Shown: positions 7,588 to 16,403, numbered from the stretch's first letter. The stretch is 34,433 nt of DNA from Actinomycetes bacterium (GCA_021838945.1 JAKCCH010000026.1:1-34433), one strand, 5' to 3'. The notes: generated by a model not told the origin, from the letters alone. Made by a program: numbers and translations.

Positions 7588-8778
7588 CTAGGGGTGCTCG
7601 AGCGAGGCGGCGACTTCGTTGAGGCGGGAGAAGGCGGCGTTCGCCGCCGGCACGCCGGCGTAGACGGCCGCGTGGATCAAAGCCTCACCGATCTCTTCGG
7701 CGTCGAGCCGGTCCGCGCCCTCGGACTGGAGTGCTGCCCGGGCGTGCAGCGCGAACTCCTCGAGCCGCCCGAGACCGGCCAGCAGCGCCAGGGTCACGAG
7801 CCGCCGGGTGCGGACATCGAGGCTCGCCCGAGACCAGACGCCTCCCCATGCCGCCTCGGTGATGAAGCGCTGGAAGGAGCTGAAGGCGCCGGGAGCCTCC
7901 GCCCGCGCGACGGCCGCGGCCACGTAGTCCCTGCCGAGCACCGCCGCCCGTGTCTCGAGGCCGCGCTCGTAGCCGAAGCCGGCGAGATGGGCGAGGACGG
8001 CGCCGGTGAATTCCTCGCTCCGCTCGACGTTGGCCAGGTGCGATGCCCCGGCAAGGACCGCGAGCCCGGCGCCGGGGATGTCACCCGCAAGCTCGAGCGC
8101 CGTCGCGGGAGTGCTGACGGGATCCGCCCTGCCCGCCACGACGAGCGTGGGCTTGTCGATGCGCCCGAGCAGGTCGCGCCCCTGCCACGCCGCGATGGCC
8201 TCGCAACAGGAGGCATAGCCCTCGTCCGAACAGGACGAGACCATGGCGGTGAAGGCCACCGCGACGTCGGGGCGCTCACCGAGGAAGCGGCTCGTGAACC
8301 AACGGCCGAGGAGGGTGCCGCTGAGCGAGGCGGTCCCTTCGGCGCGCACCTTGGCGGCGCGTTCCTCCCAGGCGGAGGCGGGCGGGAGCTCGGCAGCGGT
8401 GCAGGCGAGGACGAGACGGTCGAGCCGGTCCGGATGGTGGGCCGCCAACCAGATCCCGACCATGCCACCGAGCGAGAGGCCGAGGAAGCTAGCGCTCTCC
8501 ACACCGAGGTGGTCGAGGAGGGCGACCACGTCCTGCCCCATCCGAGCGATCGAGTACGCCCCGGCCGGGGCGTCGGAGGCGCCATGGCCCCGCTGGTCGT
8601 ACCGGAGCACCGTGAAGTGACCGGTGAGTGCCACCATCTGCGGATCCCACATCGACATGTCCGTCCCGAGCGAGTTCGAGAGGACGAGCCACGGTCCGGT
8701 CCGGGAGCTGCCCGACCCGTCGAGGCGGTACGCGAGCTCGCCGCCGCCCTCGACGGGAACCCGCCCGACGACGCTCAT
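7588..8778 (-). CDS. pcaL: PcaL: fused 3-oxoadipate enol-lactonase and 4-carboxymuconolactone decarboxylase
   Basis: Fusion of two consecutive enzymes of the protocatechuate branch, 396 aa. Residues 1-260 are an alpha/beta hydrolase (PcaD) with nucleophile Ser102 in GLSLGG, Asp219 in GRADP and His247 in GASHLAN. Residues from about 275 on are the carboxymuconolactone decarboxylase domain (PcaC), with RTRRLVTLALLAGLGRLEEF and a helix containing EEIGEALIHAAVYAGVPAAN. The C-terminal domain decarboxylates 4-carboxymuconolactone and the N-terminal domain opens the enol-lactone to 3-oxoadipate. This domain order is the one known from Rhodococcus and Streptomyces. It follows pcaI after 39 bp with a GGGAAG ribosome site. 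Confidence 0.95.
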   Translation of the reverse strand: MSVVGRVPVEGGGELAYRLDGSGSSRTGPWLVLSNSLGTDMSMWDPQMVALTGHFTVLRYDQRGHGASDAPAGAYSIARMGQDVVALLDHLGVESASFLGLSLGGMVGIWLAAHHPDRLDRLVLACTAAELPPASAWEERAAKVRAEGTASLSGTLLGRWFTSRFLGERPDVAVAFTAMVSSCSDEGYASCCEAIAAWQGRDLLGRIDKPTLVVAGRADPVSTPATALELAGDIPGAGLAVLAGASHLANVERSEEFTGAVLAHLAGFGYERGLETRAAVLGRDYVAAAVARAEAPGAFSSFQRFITEAAWGGVWSRASLDVRTRRLVTLALLAGLGRLEEFALHARAALQSEGADRLDAEEIGEALIHAAVYAGVPAANAAFSRLNEVAASLEHP

Positions 8779-8817
8779 CGCGACTTCCCGGTCACACCCG
8801 TCCCGTCCCGGCTGTCA

Positions 8818-9648
8818 TCAGGTCTCCCGCACCGCACGAACGGGCGCACGGTACACGTTCTCGTCGAGATAGGCGGCGAAACCCTCCCTCTCCCGACTGA
8901 TCCCATCCCACTCCTCATAGAAGGCGTTGTCGCGGTCGTAGTAGCCGAGCGCGTAGGAAGGCGCCGCGCCCTTCGGCACCACGCACACCGCATCGACCAC
9001 CCAGGACGGGAGCACGATCCCGCCCACGCCGAGGGTGAGCTCGTCGACGACCTCCTCCACGGTCACGACCGCATGCCGGGCGGCCAGCACGGCCTCCTTC
9101 TGCACGCCGGTGATGCCCCAGAGACCGACGTTGTTGTCACGGTCTGCCTGCTGAGCATGGATCACGGCGACATCGGGGTTGACTGCCCGCACGGCTGCGA
9201 GCTGCTCACCGGTGAAGGGACAGGTGACTGTCGAGATGGTGCCCGAGTGCTGGGCGAGGCTCGTGCCGGCATAGCCGCGGAGCACCGCGAAGGGGAGGCC
9301 GGACGCCCCGGCCACGTACCGGTTCGTGAGACCGGCGTGGCTGTGCTCGTCGATCTCGAGGGGGACGGGCCAGCCGTTCTCGATCGCGTCCCGGAACCGG
9401 TGCAGCGATCCCACGCCGGGATTGCCGCCCCAGGAGAAGACGAGCTTGGACGCGCAACCGGCCCCGATCATCTGGTCGAAGAGGACGTCCGGCGTCAGGC
9501 GGACCAGGGTGAGGTCCCGGCGGCCCTGCCGGATGATCTCCTGGCCGGCGGCAAAGGGGATGAGGTGGGTGAAACCCTCGAGCGCCACGCAGTCACCGTC
9601 GGAGACGTAGCGCTCGATAGCGTCCTCGAGCGACATGAGCTCAGCCAT
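8818..9648 (-). CDS. pcaI: 3-oxoadipate CoA-transferase subunit A
   Basis: Alpha subunit (276 aa) of a family I CoA-transferase that moves CoA from succinyl-CoA to 3-oxoadipate. The N-terminal part has the family pattern VALEGFTHLIPFAAGQEII, followed by LVRLTPDVLFDQMIGAGCA and FSWGGNPGVGSLHRFRDA. The catalytic Glu lies in the other subunit, as expected. The ATG follows GAGAAGG at a good distance. Its partner pcaJ is on the opposite strand, starting 111 bp away, instead of following in the same operon. Related actinobacterial transferases (IpdAB in steroid-ring breakdown) look similar, but pcaL and pobA next door support PcaI. Confidence 0.88.
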   Translation of the reverse strand: MAELMSLEDAIERYVSDGDCVALEGFTHLIPFAAGQEIIRQGRRDLTLVRLTPDVLFDQMIGAGCASKLVFSWGGNPGVGSLHRFRDAIENGWPVPLEIDEHSHAGLTNRYVAGASGLPFAVLRGYAGTSLAQHSGTISTVTCPFTGEQLAAVRAVNPDVAVIHAQQADRDNNVGLWGITGVQKEAVLAARHAVVTVEEVVDELTLGVGGIVLPSWVVDAVCVVPKGAAPSYALGYYDRDNAFYEEWDGISREREGFAAYLDENVYRAPVRAVRET

Positions 9649-9759
9649 GGCAGCCTTCTCGCAACGCCACTTTCACCTTGACAGACGATACACCGCTCCC
9701 CCATGCTTGTTCGCAACCCGCATGTTTGTTCGTATGACGGACATGAAGGACCCAAGAGC
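9649..9759. promoter_or_regulatory. Divergent pcaI/pcaJ control region with a direct repeat
   Basis: The 111-bp gap between the divergent subunit genes holds a near-perfect direct repeat, CATGCTTGTTCG at 9702-9713 and CATGTTTGTTCG at 9721-9732, with a 19-bp period (about two helical turns). TTGACA at 9678-9683 could be a plus-strand -35 box, but no good -10 follows at 17 bp. The repeat is a plausible operator shared by both promoters; its half-site TGTTCG also occurs upstream of the importer operon. Confidence 0.5.
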
Positions 9760-10566
9760 ATGAGGTCGGTTGAGATGGGGCGCAGCGTCGGGGAGCTTGC
9801 CGAGGAGGCAGACCGGGCCGTCGCGTACACAGCGGACGAGATGATGTCCGTGGCGGCTTCACGCGTGCTCACCGACGGGGCGGTCTGTTTCGTCGGGATC
9901 GGGCTTCCCTCGACAGCCGCCAACCTCGCCAAGCGCACACACGCTCCGGGCCTCGTCCTCATCTACGAGTCGGGGACCATCGGCGCCAAACCGGTCCACC
10001 TGCCGCTCTCGATCGGGGACGGCGAGCTCGCCGAGACGGCCGACGCCGTCGTCTCGGTGCCGGAGATCTTCAACTACTGGCTGCAGGGGGGCCGGATCGA
10101 CATCGGCTTTCTGAGCGCGGCGCAGATCGACCGTTTCGCCAACCTGAACTCGACGGTGATCGGGTCCTACGACGAGCCGAAGGTCCGACTGCCCGGTGCC
10201 GGCGGTGCACCCGAGATCGCAGCCTCCTGCCGGGAGACCGTCATCGTCATGCGCCAGAGCAGGCGGAGCTTCGTCCCCGAGGTCGATTTCGTGACCTCGG
10301 TCGGACATGGCTCCGGTGCCGGCGACCGCGACCGCCTCGGGCTGACAGGCAGGGGACCGAGCCTCGTCATCACCGATCTCGGTCTCCTCGCTCCCCACCC
10401 CGGGACGCTCGAGCTCGAGCTCACCCACGTCCACCCGGGGGTTGAGGTGGAAGACGTGCGTGTCGCAACCGGCTGGGACCTCAAGGTCGCCGAGGATCTC
10501 TCTCGGACGGTGCCACCGTCGGCCGACGAGCTGGCTGTGCTCAGGCAGCTGAGAACCGCCGGCTGA
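9760..10566 (+). CDS. pcaJ: 3-oxoadipate CoA-transferase subunit B
   Basis: Beta subunit of 268 aa that carries the catalytic site. The motif LVLIYESGTIGAKP places the likely catalytic glutamate at Glu70. Other family stretches are CFVGIGLPSTAANLAKRTHA, SIGDGELAETADAVVSVPEI and RLPGAGGAPEIAASC. The start chosen is the ATG 10 bp after GAAGGA. An upstream ATG at 9703 would add 19 residues that do not look like the family and would run through the direct-repeat operator; ATG 9775 is also possible. It is transcribed away from pcaI. A secreted repeat protein gene begins 9 bp after its stop. Confidence 0.92.
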   Translation: MRSVEMGRSVGELAEEADRAVAYTADEMMSVAASRVLTDGAVCFVGIGLPSTAANLAKRTHAPGLVLIYESGTIGAKPVHLPLSIGDGELAETADAVVSVPEIFNYWLQGGRIDIGFLSAAQIDRFANLNSTVIGSYDEPKVRLPGAGGAPEIAASCRETVIVMRQSRRSFVPEVDFVTSVGHGSGAGDRDRLGLTGRGPSLVITDLGLLAPHPGTLELELTHVHPGVEVEDVRVATGWDLKVAEDLSRTVPPSADELAVLRQLRTAG

Positions 10567-10575
10567 GGTTCGCCG

Positions 10576-12312
10576 GTGGGTGCGATCAGGCGAGTCGGGA
10601 CCACCCTCGCGGCGTTGGCCTCTCTCCAGCTCTGCATGGCGCAGCTCGCCGGTCCGGCTGGAGCCGGGTCCGCCTCGTCGCCATCGCATCTCGCAGCGAC
10701 CGGCTCGGGCTCCGTCGGAGGCTGGGGACATGCAGAGGAGCTCCCCGGCACGGCGACGTCGAACGCGACCGGGCTTGCGGCGGTGTCCTCGGTCTCGTGC
10801 ACGTCCGCGGGTGACTGCGCCGCGGGTGGCTACGTCGACGACCGGCTGAACCGCCTCCAGGCTTTCGTCGCGAACGAGGTGAAGGGAGTCTGGGGTAGCG
10901 CCGAAGAGGTCCCCGGTTCGGGGGCCCTCAACGCCGGCGGCACTGCCGCCGTCAACTCCGTCTCCTGCAGGTTCGCTCGCAGCTGCGCCGCCGGGGGGTA
11001 CTACACCGACCGCGCGGGCGGCCTCGAGGCCTTCGTCGTCGACGACGTCAAGGGAGCATGGCAAGGCGCCGAGGAGGTTCCGGGCACCTCGGCGCTCAAC
11101 GCCGGCGGCGGTGCCGAGGTCAACTCGCTCTCGTGCCCCTCCATCGGCAACTGCTCGGCGGGCGGCTTCTACACCGACGCCGCCGGCGCCGTCCAGGCCT
11201 TTCTCGCCGACGAGGTCGACGGGAGCTGGAGAACAGCCGAGGAGGTGCCGGGCACCGCCACGCTGAACGCCGGCGGGAGCGCCACGGTCACCTCGGTCTC
11301 GTGTACGTCTGCCGGCGACTGCGCCGCGGTCGGCAGCTACGAGGACTCCTCTGGCCACTACCAGGCCTTCGTCGTCACCGAGGTCAAGGGCACCTGGGGC
11401 ATCGCCACGGAGCTCCCCGGAGTGGCCTCGCTCAACGCGGGCGGCAACGCGGACGCCTACGACGTTTCCTGCGCCTCCGCAGGCAACTGCTCAGCCGGCG
11501 GGTACTACACGGACGGTGCGGGCGGCCTCCAGGCCTTCGTCGATGAGGAGATCGGCGGCACGTGGGGCACCGCCGAGGAGCTTCCGGGCACGGCGACGCT
11601 CAACGCGGGCGCGAGCGCGGCGGTCGACTCGCTCGCTTGCACCTCCTCCGGCAACTGCGTGGCCGGCGGCTACTACGCGGACAGCTCGGGCAACCTGCAG
11701 GCATTCGTCGTCGACGAGGTCGACGGCACCTGGCAGGAGGCCGTCGAGGTGCCGCGCACGGCAAAGCTGAACGCAGGCGGTTACGCCTTCGTCAGCTCGG
11801 TGTCCTGCAGCTCTGCAGGCAACTGCGTGGCGGGCGGCGGTTACTGGTCGAGCTTCCTCGTCCAGCAGGCCTTCGTCGTCAACGAGGTGAACGGCACCTG
11901 GCACAACGCGAAGGAGGTCCCGCGCAGCGGCAAGCTCAACGCCGGAGGGAACGCAGAGGTCGATTCCGTGTCCTGCAACCCCGCCGGCTACTGCGTGGGA
12001 GGCGGCGACTACACCGACATCTCCTTCGACTACCAGGCCTTCGTCGCCGGCTACGCGCCAACACCGGCAGTCACGCGAGTGCTCCCGATGACGGGTCCGG
12101 CGTCCGGTGGGACGATGGTCACGATCATCGGCAGAGACCTCGTGGCGCCGGAGGCGGTCCGCTTCGGGCCGGAGAAGGCGCGGATCCGAAAGGTCGTCTC
12201 GGCCACGAGGATCGTGGTCGTCTCGCCGAAGGGCTCGGGCACGGTGGACGTCACGGTGACCACAGGCGGAGGGACCTCGGCGCAGGCGGCTGCCGACCGC
12301 TTCAGCTACTGA
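10576..12312 (+). CDS. Secreted protein with eight 56-residue Cys-pair repeats and a C-terminal IPT/TIG domain
   Basis: This 578-aa exported protein has a signal peptide (about 1-31) and then eight head-to-tail repeats of exactly 56 residues from residue 52 (52-107, 108-163 and so on; the last stops at 493). Each unit has the pattern AEE-VPG, LNAGG, SVSC-x5-C, AGGYYTD, QAFV and EV-GTW. The two Cys are in every copy and probably form a disulfide. Residues 496-578 are an IPT/TIG immunoglobulin-like domain (PMTGPASGGTMVTIIGRDL). The strand-rich, Trp-ending units suggest a beta-propeller of eight blades, which is an inference. The GTG start, 9 bp after pcaJ with TGAGG in front, implies co-transcription, but I see no functional link. 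Enzyme activity is not apparent. Confidence 0.85.
   Translation: MGAIRRVGTTLAALASLQLCMAQLAGPAGAGSASSPSHLAATGSGSVGGWGHAEELPGTATSNATGLAAVSSVSCTSAGDCAAGGYVDDRLNRLQAFVANEVKGVWGSAEEVPGSGALNAGGTAAVNSVSCRFARSCAAGGYYTDRAGGLEAFVVDDVKGAWQGAEEVPGTSALNAGGGAEVNSLSCPSIGNCSAGGFYTDAAGAVQAFLADEVDGSWRTAEEVPGTATLNAGGSATVTSVSCTSAGDCAAVGSYEDSSGHYQAFVVTEVKGTWGIATELPGVASLNAGGNADAYDVSCASAGNCSAGGYYTDGAGGLQAFVDEEIGGTWGTAEELPGTATLNAGASAAVDSLACTSSGNCVAGGYYADSSGNLQAFVVDEVDGTWQEAVEVPRTAKLNAGGYAFVSSVSCSSAGNCVAGGGYWSSFLVQQAFVVNEVNGTWHNAKEVPRSGKLNAGGNAEVDSVSCNPAGYCVGGGDYTDISFDYQAFVAGYAPTPAVTRVLPMTGPASGGTMVTIIGRDLVAPEAVRFGPEKARIRKVVSATRIVVVSPKGSGTVDVTVTTGGGTSAQAAADRFSY
10729..12054 (+). repeat. Eight in-frame 168-bp coding repeats
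   Basis: The 56-codon units of the secreted repeat protein, eight copies (the last truncated to 50 codons). All seven unit boundaries keep the same length with no insertion or deletion, while sequences have diverged at many positions. This suggests old duplication with strong structural constraint on unit length. Confidence 0.85.
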
Positions 12313-12323
12313 GCAGCGCTCGC

Positions 12324-12346
12324 CGGCGCCTCACCTCGAGGCGCCG
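12324..12346 (+). terminator. Strong hairpin after the repeat protein gene
   Basis: CGGCGCCTC-ACCTC-GAGGCGCCG is a perfect 9-bp stem with a 5-nt loop, starting 12 bp after the stop codon. It lacks a T-run, which is common for high-GC actinobacteria. It probably ends the pcaJ-repeat protein transcript. Confidence 0.6.
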
Positions 12347-12384
12347 CCACAACCGCCGGGGCCCTGGACTGCGATGATGTGGGC

Positions 12385-13074
12385 ATGGGCATCTGGAGGG
12401 ACAGGGTCGTACCACGAGCGGCCGACTTCGCCCTCGACAACCGTGAGATCCGCCGCTTCCGGGAGGAGGTGGTGGCAGGGACGTCGGGTGAGGTCGTCGA
12501 GGTCGGGTTCGGCTCCGGACTGAACCTTGCGCTGTACCCCCCGGCGGTGACGAAGGTCTTGGCCGTCGAGCCCTCGGCGGTCGCCACCCGCCTCGCCGCC
12601 AAGCGGATCGGCTCTGCCCGGGTCCCGGTCGAAGTGGTCGGGCTCGACGCTCAGCAGCTCCCATTGGAGACGGCGTCGGCCGATGCCGCCGTGTCGACCT
12701 TCACGCTGTGCACGATCCCCGACCCGCGCCGGGCACTCGAGGAGCTGCTCAGGGTGCTCAGGCCCGGCGGCACCTTTCACTTCCTGGAGCACGGACTCTC
12801 TCCCGTCCCGGCGGTGGCCCGCTGGCAGCGCCGGCTGAACCCGCTCCAGCGCCGGCTGGCAGCCGGCTGCCACCTCGACCGGCAGATCGATCGGATCGTG
12901 GAAGAGGCGGGATTCGTTCTCGACGAGGTGCGCAACGACGAGATGACCGGCCCACTCCCCCTCCGCCCCTTCGGGTACCTCTACATCGGCACCGCCACCA
13001 AGCCCGGCGGCGCCGGACGGTCGATCGAGCGCCGCGCGTCGCATCCCGAGACCGCCACCAGCAGCCCCTCCTGA
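12385..13074 (+). CDS. Class I SAM-dependent methyltransferase
   Basis: A 229-aa enzyme with the Rossmann methyltransferase core: motif I VVEVGFGSGLNLALYP (about 37-52), the acidic end of strand 2 in VLAVEPS, TLCTIPDPRRALEELLRVL, and motif LRPGGTFHFLEHG. It most resembles the Methyltransf_11/UbiE-like group of small-molecule or lipid methyltransferases; the substrate cannot be told. A GTG two codons upstream (12379) is an alternative start, and neither has a clear ribosome site. It stands alone between a terminator and the copper/persulfide-type operator. Confidence 0.85.
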   Translation: MGIWRDRVVPRAADFALDNREIRRFREEVVAGTSGEVVEVGFGSGLNLALYPPAVTKVLAVEPSAVATRLAAKRIGSARVPVEVVGLDAQQLPLETASADAAVSTFTLCTIPDPRRALEELLRVLRPGGTFHFLEHGLSPVPAVARWQRRLNPLQRRLAAGCHLDRQIDRIVEEAGFVLDEVRNDEMTGPLPLRPFGYLYIGTATKPGGAGRSIERRASHPETATSSPS

Positions 13075-13152
13075 CTCCGGCAGCCTCGGGACCTCCGGCC
13101 CCTCCGCCTCCTCCGGGAATCCCGCAGGGCCCCGCGTGGTTGCTAATCTGCA

Positions 13153-13170
13153 GATACCCCTGGGGGTATC
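13153..13170. promoter_or_regulatory. CsoR/CstR-type palindromic operator
   Basis: GATACCCC-TG-GGGGTATC is a perfect 8-bp inverted repeat around a 2-bp centre, 18 bp before the DUF2892 start. G/C-tracts flanked by ATA/TAT are the hallmark of CsoR-family operators (copper CsoR, persulfide CstR). The right arm overlaps a -10-like TATCAT (13167-13172), so bound repressor would block transcription. The downstream thiol-related genes favour a persulfide or copper/thiol signal. No csoR/cstR gene is in the window. Confidence 0.7.
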
Positions 13171-13188
13171 ATACTCGGAGGTGATCTG

Positions 13189-13413
13189 ATGAGATTGGTC
13201 CAGTTCATGGAGAGCAGCGCCGGCCGCCTCGCTCGAGGGATCGCAGGTCTCGTGCTCGTCGGGCTCGGCGCCTGGCTCGGTGTTGCCGTCGCCGGCGGCT
13301 GGTGGACGTTGGCAGCCGTCGGTCTCGTGCCGCTGGCAGCGGGCGCCTTCGACTTCTGCCTGCTCGCACCGCTCTTCGGGGAGCGGCTCCGCCACGTGCC
13401 CCACGGCGCCTGA
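13189..13413 (+). CDS. Small DUF2892-like inner-membrane protein
   Basis: A 74-aa protein with two hydrophobic segments (about 15-36 and 38-60) and conserved Gly/Ala packing, ending in a short basic tail. It matches the DUF2892 membrane module, which in YgaP-type proteins is fused to a rhodanese sulfurtransferase. The start has an almost ideal ribosome site, GGAGGTGAT, and follows the CsoR/CstR-like operator. A glutaredoxin-like gene comes 24 bp after its stop, so both are probably one operon responding to thiol, sulfide or metal stress. Its biochemical role is unknown. Confidence 0.8.
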   Translation: MRLVQFMESSAGRLARGIAGLVLVGLGAWLGVAVAGGWWTLAAVGLVPLAAGAFDFCLLAPLFGERLRHVPHGA

Positions 13414-13437
13414 CAGCCGGATCGCGAAGGAGCAGCG

Positions 13438-13704
13438 ATGAGCTCTCAGCCGACGGCGACCCGCCACCGGGTCCTCGTGTTCACGACTCCCACCTGCCCG
13501 TGGTGCCAACGCGCCAAGGGCTACCTGCGCAGCCGTGGCGTGCCGTTCAAGGAGGTCGACGTCTCCCGGGACCCGAGGGCCGCCGACGACCTCGTACGGC
13601 GCACCGGGAGGATCGGCGTGCCCGTGATCGAGATCGACGGGAGACCGGTGGTCGGTTTTGACCAGGCTCAGATCGACCGCCTGCTGGGGTTGAGACGAGC
13701 CTGA
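13438..13704 (+). CDS. Glutaredoxin-like protein with CPWC active site
   Basis: An 88-aa thioredoxin-fold protein. The active site is CPWC in FTTPTCPWCQRAKGYL (about 15-30). GVPVIEIDGRPVVGFD carries the cis-Pro and the GF turn. It resembles the YruB/NrdH-type small glutaredoxins, which reduce disulfides or glutathione/mycothiol mixed disulfides using thioredoxin reductase or low-molecular-weight thiols. The start ATG follows GAAGGAG. It is the second gene behind the CsoR/CstR-like operator, pairing a thiol oxidoreductase with a DUF2892 membrane protein. The electron donor is not determinable here. Confidence 0.88.
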   Translation: MSSQPTATRHRVLVFTTPTCPWCQRAKGYLRSRGVPFKEVDVSRDPRAADDLVRRTGRIGVPVIEIDGRPVVGFDQAQIDRLLGLRRA

Positions 13705-13763
13705 CCGCAAGAGCGACAAGACAACAGGAAAGACGAAAGTCAGCAAGAGAAGAGGAGACAGAC

Positions 13764-14051
13764 ATGGCCGAGAGCGTTCATCCGCTCGGAGCGCGGGTGC
13801 TCATCCGGGTGCTCGAGGACGAGAGCGTCACGTCGAGCGGGCTCGTGATCCCGGACACCGCCAAGGAGAAGCCGCAGCGCGGCATCGTGGTCGCCATCGG
13901 TGACGACGAGGAGCTCATCAAGGTGACGCCGGGAGACACCGTGCTCTACCCGCGCTACTCCGGCACCGAGCTCCGGGTCGGCGGTGAGGATCACCTTGTG
14001 ATCGACGCCACCGATCTGGTCGCCGTCATCCGCGACGCCAATGCGGCGTAG
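13764..14051 (+). CDS. groES: Co-chaperonin GroES (Hsp10)
   Basis: A 95-aa Hsp10 protein that caps the GroEL cage during protein folding. It has the N-terminal PLGARVLIRVLEDE strand, the mobile loop SSGLVIPDTAKEKPQRG whose LVI tripeptide contacts GroEL, and the C-terminal LVIDATDLVAVI strand. In the usual KVTPGDTVLYPRYSGTE segment only details differ from housekeeping GroES. The ATG follows AGAGGAG. No groEL lies next to it, so this is probably a separate or second copy. No CIRCE-like inverted repeat is visible in the 59 bp upstream. It may share a transcript with the glutaredoxin gene 59 bp before it. Confidence 0.88.
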   Translation: MAESVHPLGARVLIRVLEDESVTSSGLVIPDTAKEKPQRGIVVAIGDDEELIKVTPGDTVLYPRYSGTELRVGGEDHLVIDATDLVAVIRDANAA

Positions 14052-14079
14052 CCGCCCGGAGCTCAGCCCTGCGGCAGGG
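14043..14079. terminator. Two hairpins between convergent groES and the DinB-like gene
   Basis: GCGGC-GTA-GCCGC (14043-14055) overlaps the groES stop, and CCCTG-CGG-CAGGG (14067-14079) overlaps the end of the convergent gene. With only 11 bp between the two stops, the pair may act as a bidirectional terminator. No T-tract is present. Confidence 0.35.
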
Positions 14080-14344
14080 AGGCCGCCGTCTTCGCCAACT
14101 GCCTCCAGTGAGTCCGCTCGTGACGAGCGAGGCGGCTCGCATACCGATGGACGGTCAGCGCGAGCGGGCTGCCGCCACCGAGCACCGTGGCGCTTCGCGT
14201 CCAGCCATCCGGCGAGAGCCGAGCCAGCACCTCGAGCAACCGCCGGCGTTGTGTCATGAACGCCTCGAGCGACGAGGCGAACTGCGAAGGGGTCTCGCCC
14301 AGGAAGGCGAGCACCTGATCGGTCGCGATCAGCTCACGTGGCAT
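14063..14344 (-). CDS. Short DinB-like protein (C-terminal half only)
   Basis: A 93-aa protein that resembles the second half of a DinB/DinB_2 four-helix domain: FASSLEAFMTQRRRLLEVLA, LSPDGWTRSATVLGGGS, and the final helix LTVHRYASRLARHERTHWRQ, with a His where the family often binds a metal. DinB proteins are usually 150-170 aa, so the N-terminal half seems absent. The 99 bp upstream cannot hold it. It could be a truncated remnant or a minimal member. It faces a full DinB/DUF664 gene divergently. Confidence 0.6.
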   Translation of the reverse strand: MPRELIATDQVLAFLGETPSQFASSLEAFMTQRRRLLEVLARLSPDGWTRSATVLGGGSPLALTVHRYASRLARHERTHWRQLAKTAASLPQG

Positions 14345-14443
14345 GGGGCGTGCGTTCCTGTTCCTCTGCTCGCGCACCACGGTATCGCCCGCTCGTCGGC
14401 CCCGCCTTGGTGGACATGAGCCGCCGGCTGCGAGAATGTCGCC

Positions 14444-15021
14444 ATGGCGACCACGAGGCGAGCCGACATGTTCACCGCCGACGGCAAGCCGTCTGACGAC
14501 GACCCGCGGGAGCACGGACCACACCTCGGCGACGAGCGCACGACCTTGGTCGAGGCACTGCGCCGCCAGCGCCTCACGTTGGAGCTGAAGTGTGCCGGCC
14601 TCGACGCCGACGCCATGGCGCGGCGAGCCGTCGAGCCGTCGACGATGTCGCTCCTCGGGATCGTGCGGCATCTCGCAGAAGGTGAGCGTGCGACGTTCCG
14701 GGTGCTCATGGCCGGACAGGACGTGCCCCGGCTGTTCTGTTCGGAGACGAACCGTGACGGCGATTTCGACGACGCCCTTCCCGATCCCCGCGTCGTGGCC
14801 GAGGCATGGGACGCCTGGCGTGCGGAGGTGGTCTTCGCCGAGCAGGTCGTCGCCGATGCCGAGAGCCTCGACGTCACCGCCGACGACCCCCACAACCACC
14901 ATGGCAGTGGTGGAGGTGGCATCTCTCTCCGCGAGGTGCTGGTGGGACAGATCGAGGAGTATGCCCGGCACATGGGCCACGTCGACCTGTTGCGTGAGCG
15001 GATCGACGGACGCCTCGGTCA

Positions 15022-15025
<4 letters not shown>
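14444..15025 (+). CDS. DinB family protein (DUF664)
   Basis: A 193-aa protein of the DinB/DUF664 type, a four-helix bundle related to mycothiol-dependent metalloenzymes. Family stretches are LRRQRLTLELKCAGLDADAM (about 38-57), EPSTMSLLGIVRHLAEGER with a candidate metal His, and VLVGQIEEYARHMGHVDLLR with two further His residues. These match the three-His metal site known in the superfamily. The stop overlaps the start of the threonine synthase gene (ATGA), so the two are probably translated together, though a pathway link is not obvious. An ATG at 14468 would drop eight residues. Confidence 0.85.
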
Positions 15026-16251
<1,226 letters not shown>

Positions 16252-16289
16252 CCCCGCTCCCCCTCTCGCGGCAGCTATAGCCTGCGACG

Positions 16290-16403
16290 ATGAGCCCCAC
16301 CGGCGACGAGATCGCCCGTGCCCACGTCCGCGCCTGGGAGCTCCTCGTTCAATCGGTGCCGGCGCGTGGGTACAACGGGAAGGAGGTGCTCTCGGCGTCG
16401 TGA
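16290..16403 (+). pseudogene. Out-of-frame N-terminal piece of the GNAT gene
   Basis: ATG 16290 opens a 37-codon frame beginning MSPTGDEIARAHVRAWELLV, which looks like the normal start of the GNAT protein encoded just downstream. It then loses the family sequence and stops at TGA 16401-16403. In the frame of the main GNAT gene, sense resumes at WVQREGGALGVVTG from 16367. One missing base (or two extra) near CCGGCGCGTGGG, about 16359-16370, would join them. Confidence 0.6.

Noticed and set aside
7594-9681. A 695-codon plus-strand open frame opposite pcaL and pcaI
   Set aside because: pcaL and pcaI on the other strand show full catalytic motifs; the antisense frame is low-complexity and charged.
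9859-11358. A 499-codon minus-strand open frame opposite pcaJ and the repeat protein
   Set aside because: It appears periodic only because it mirrors the 168-bp coding repeats on the plus strand.
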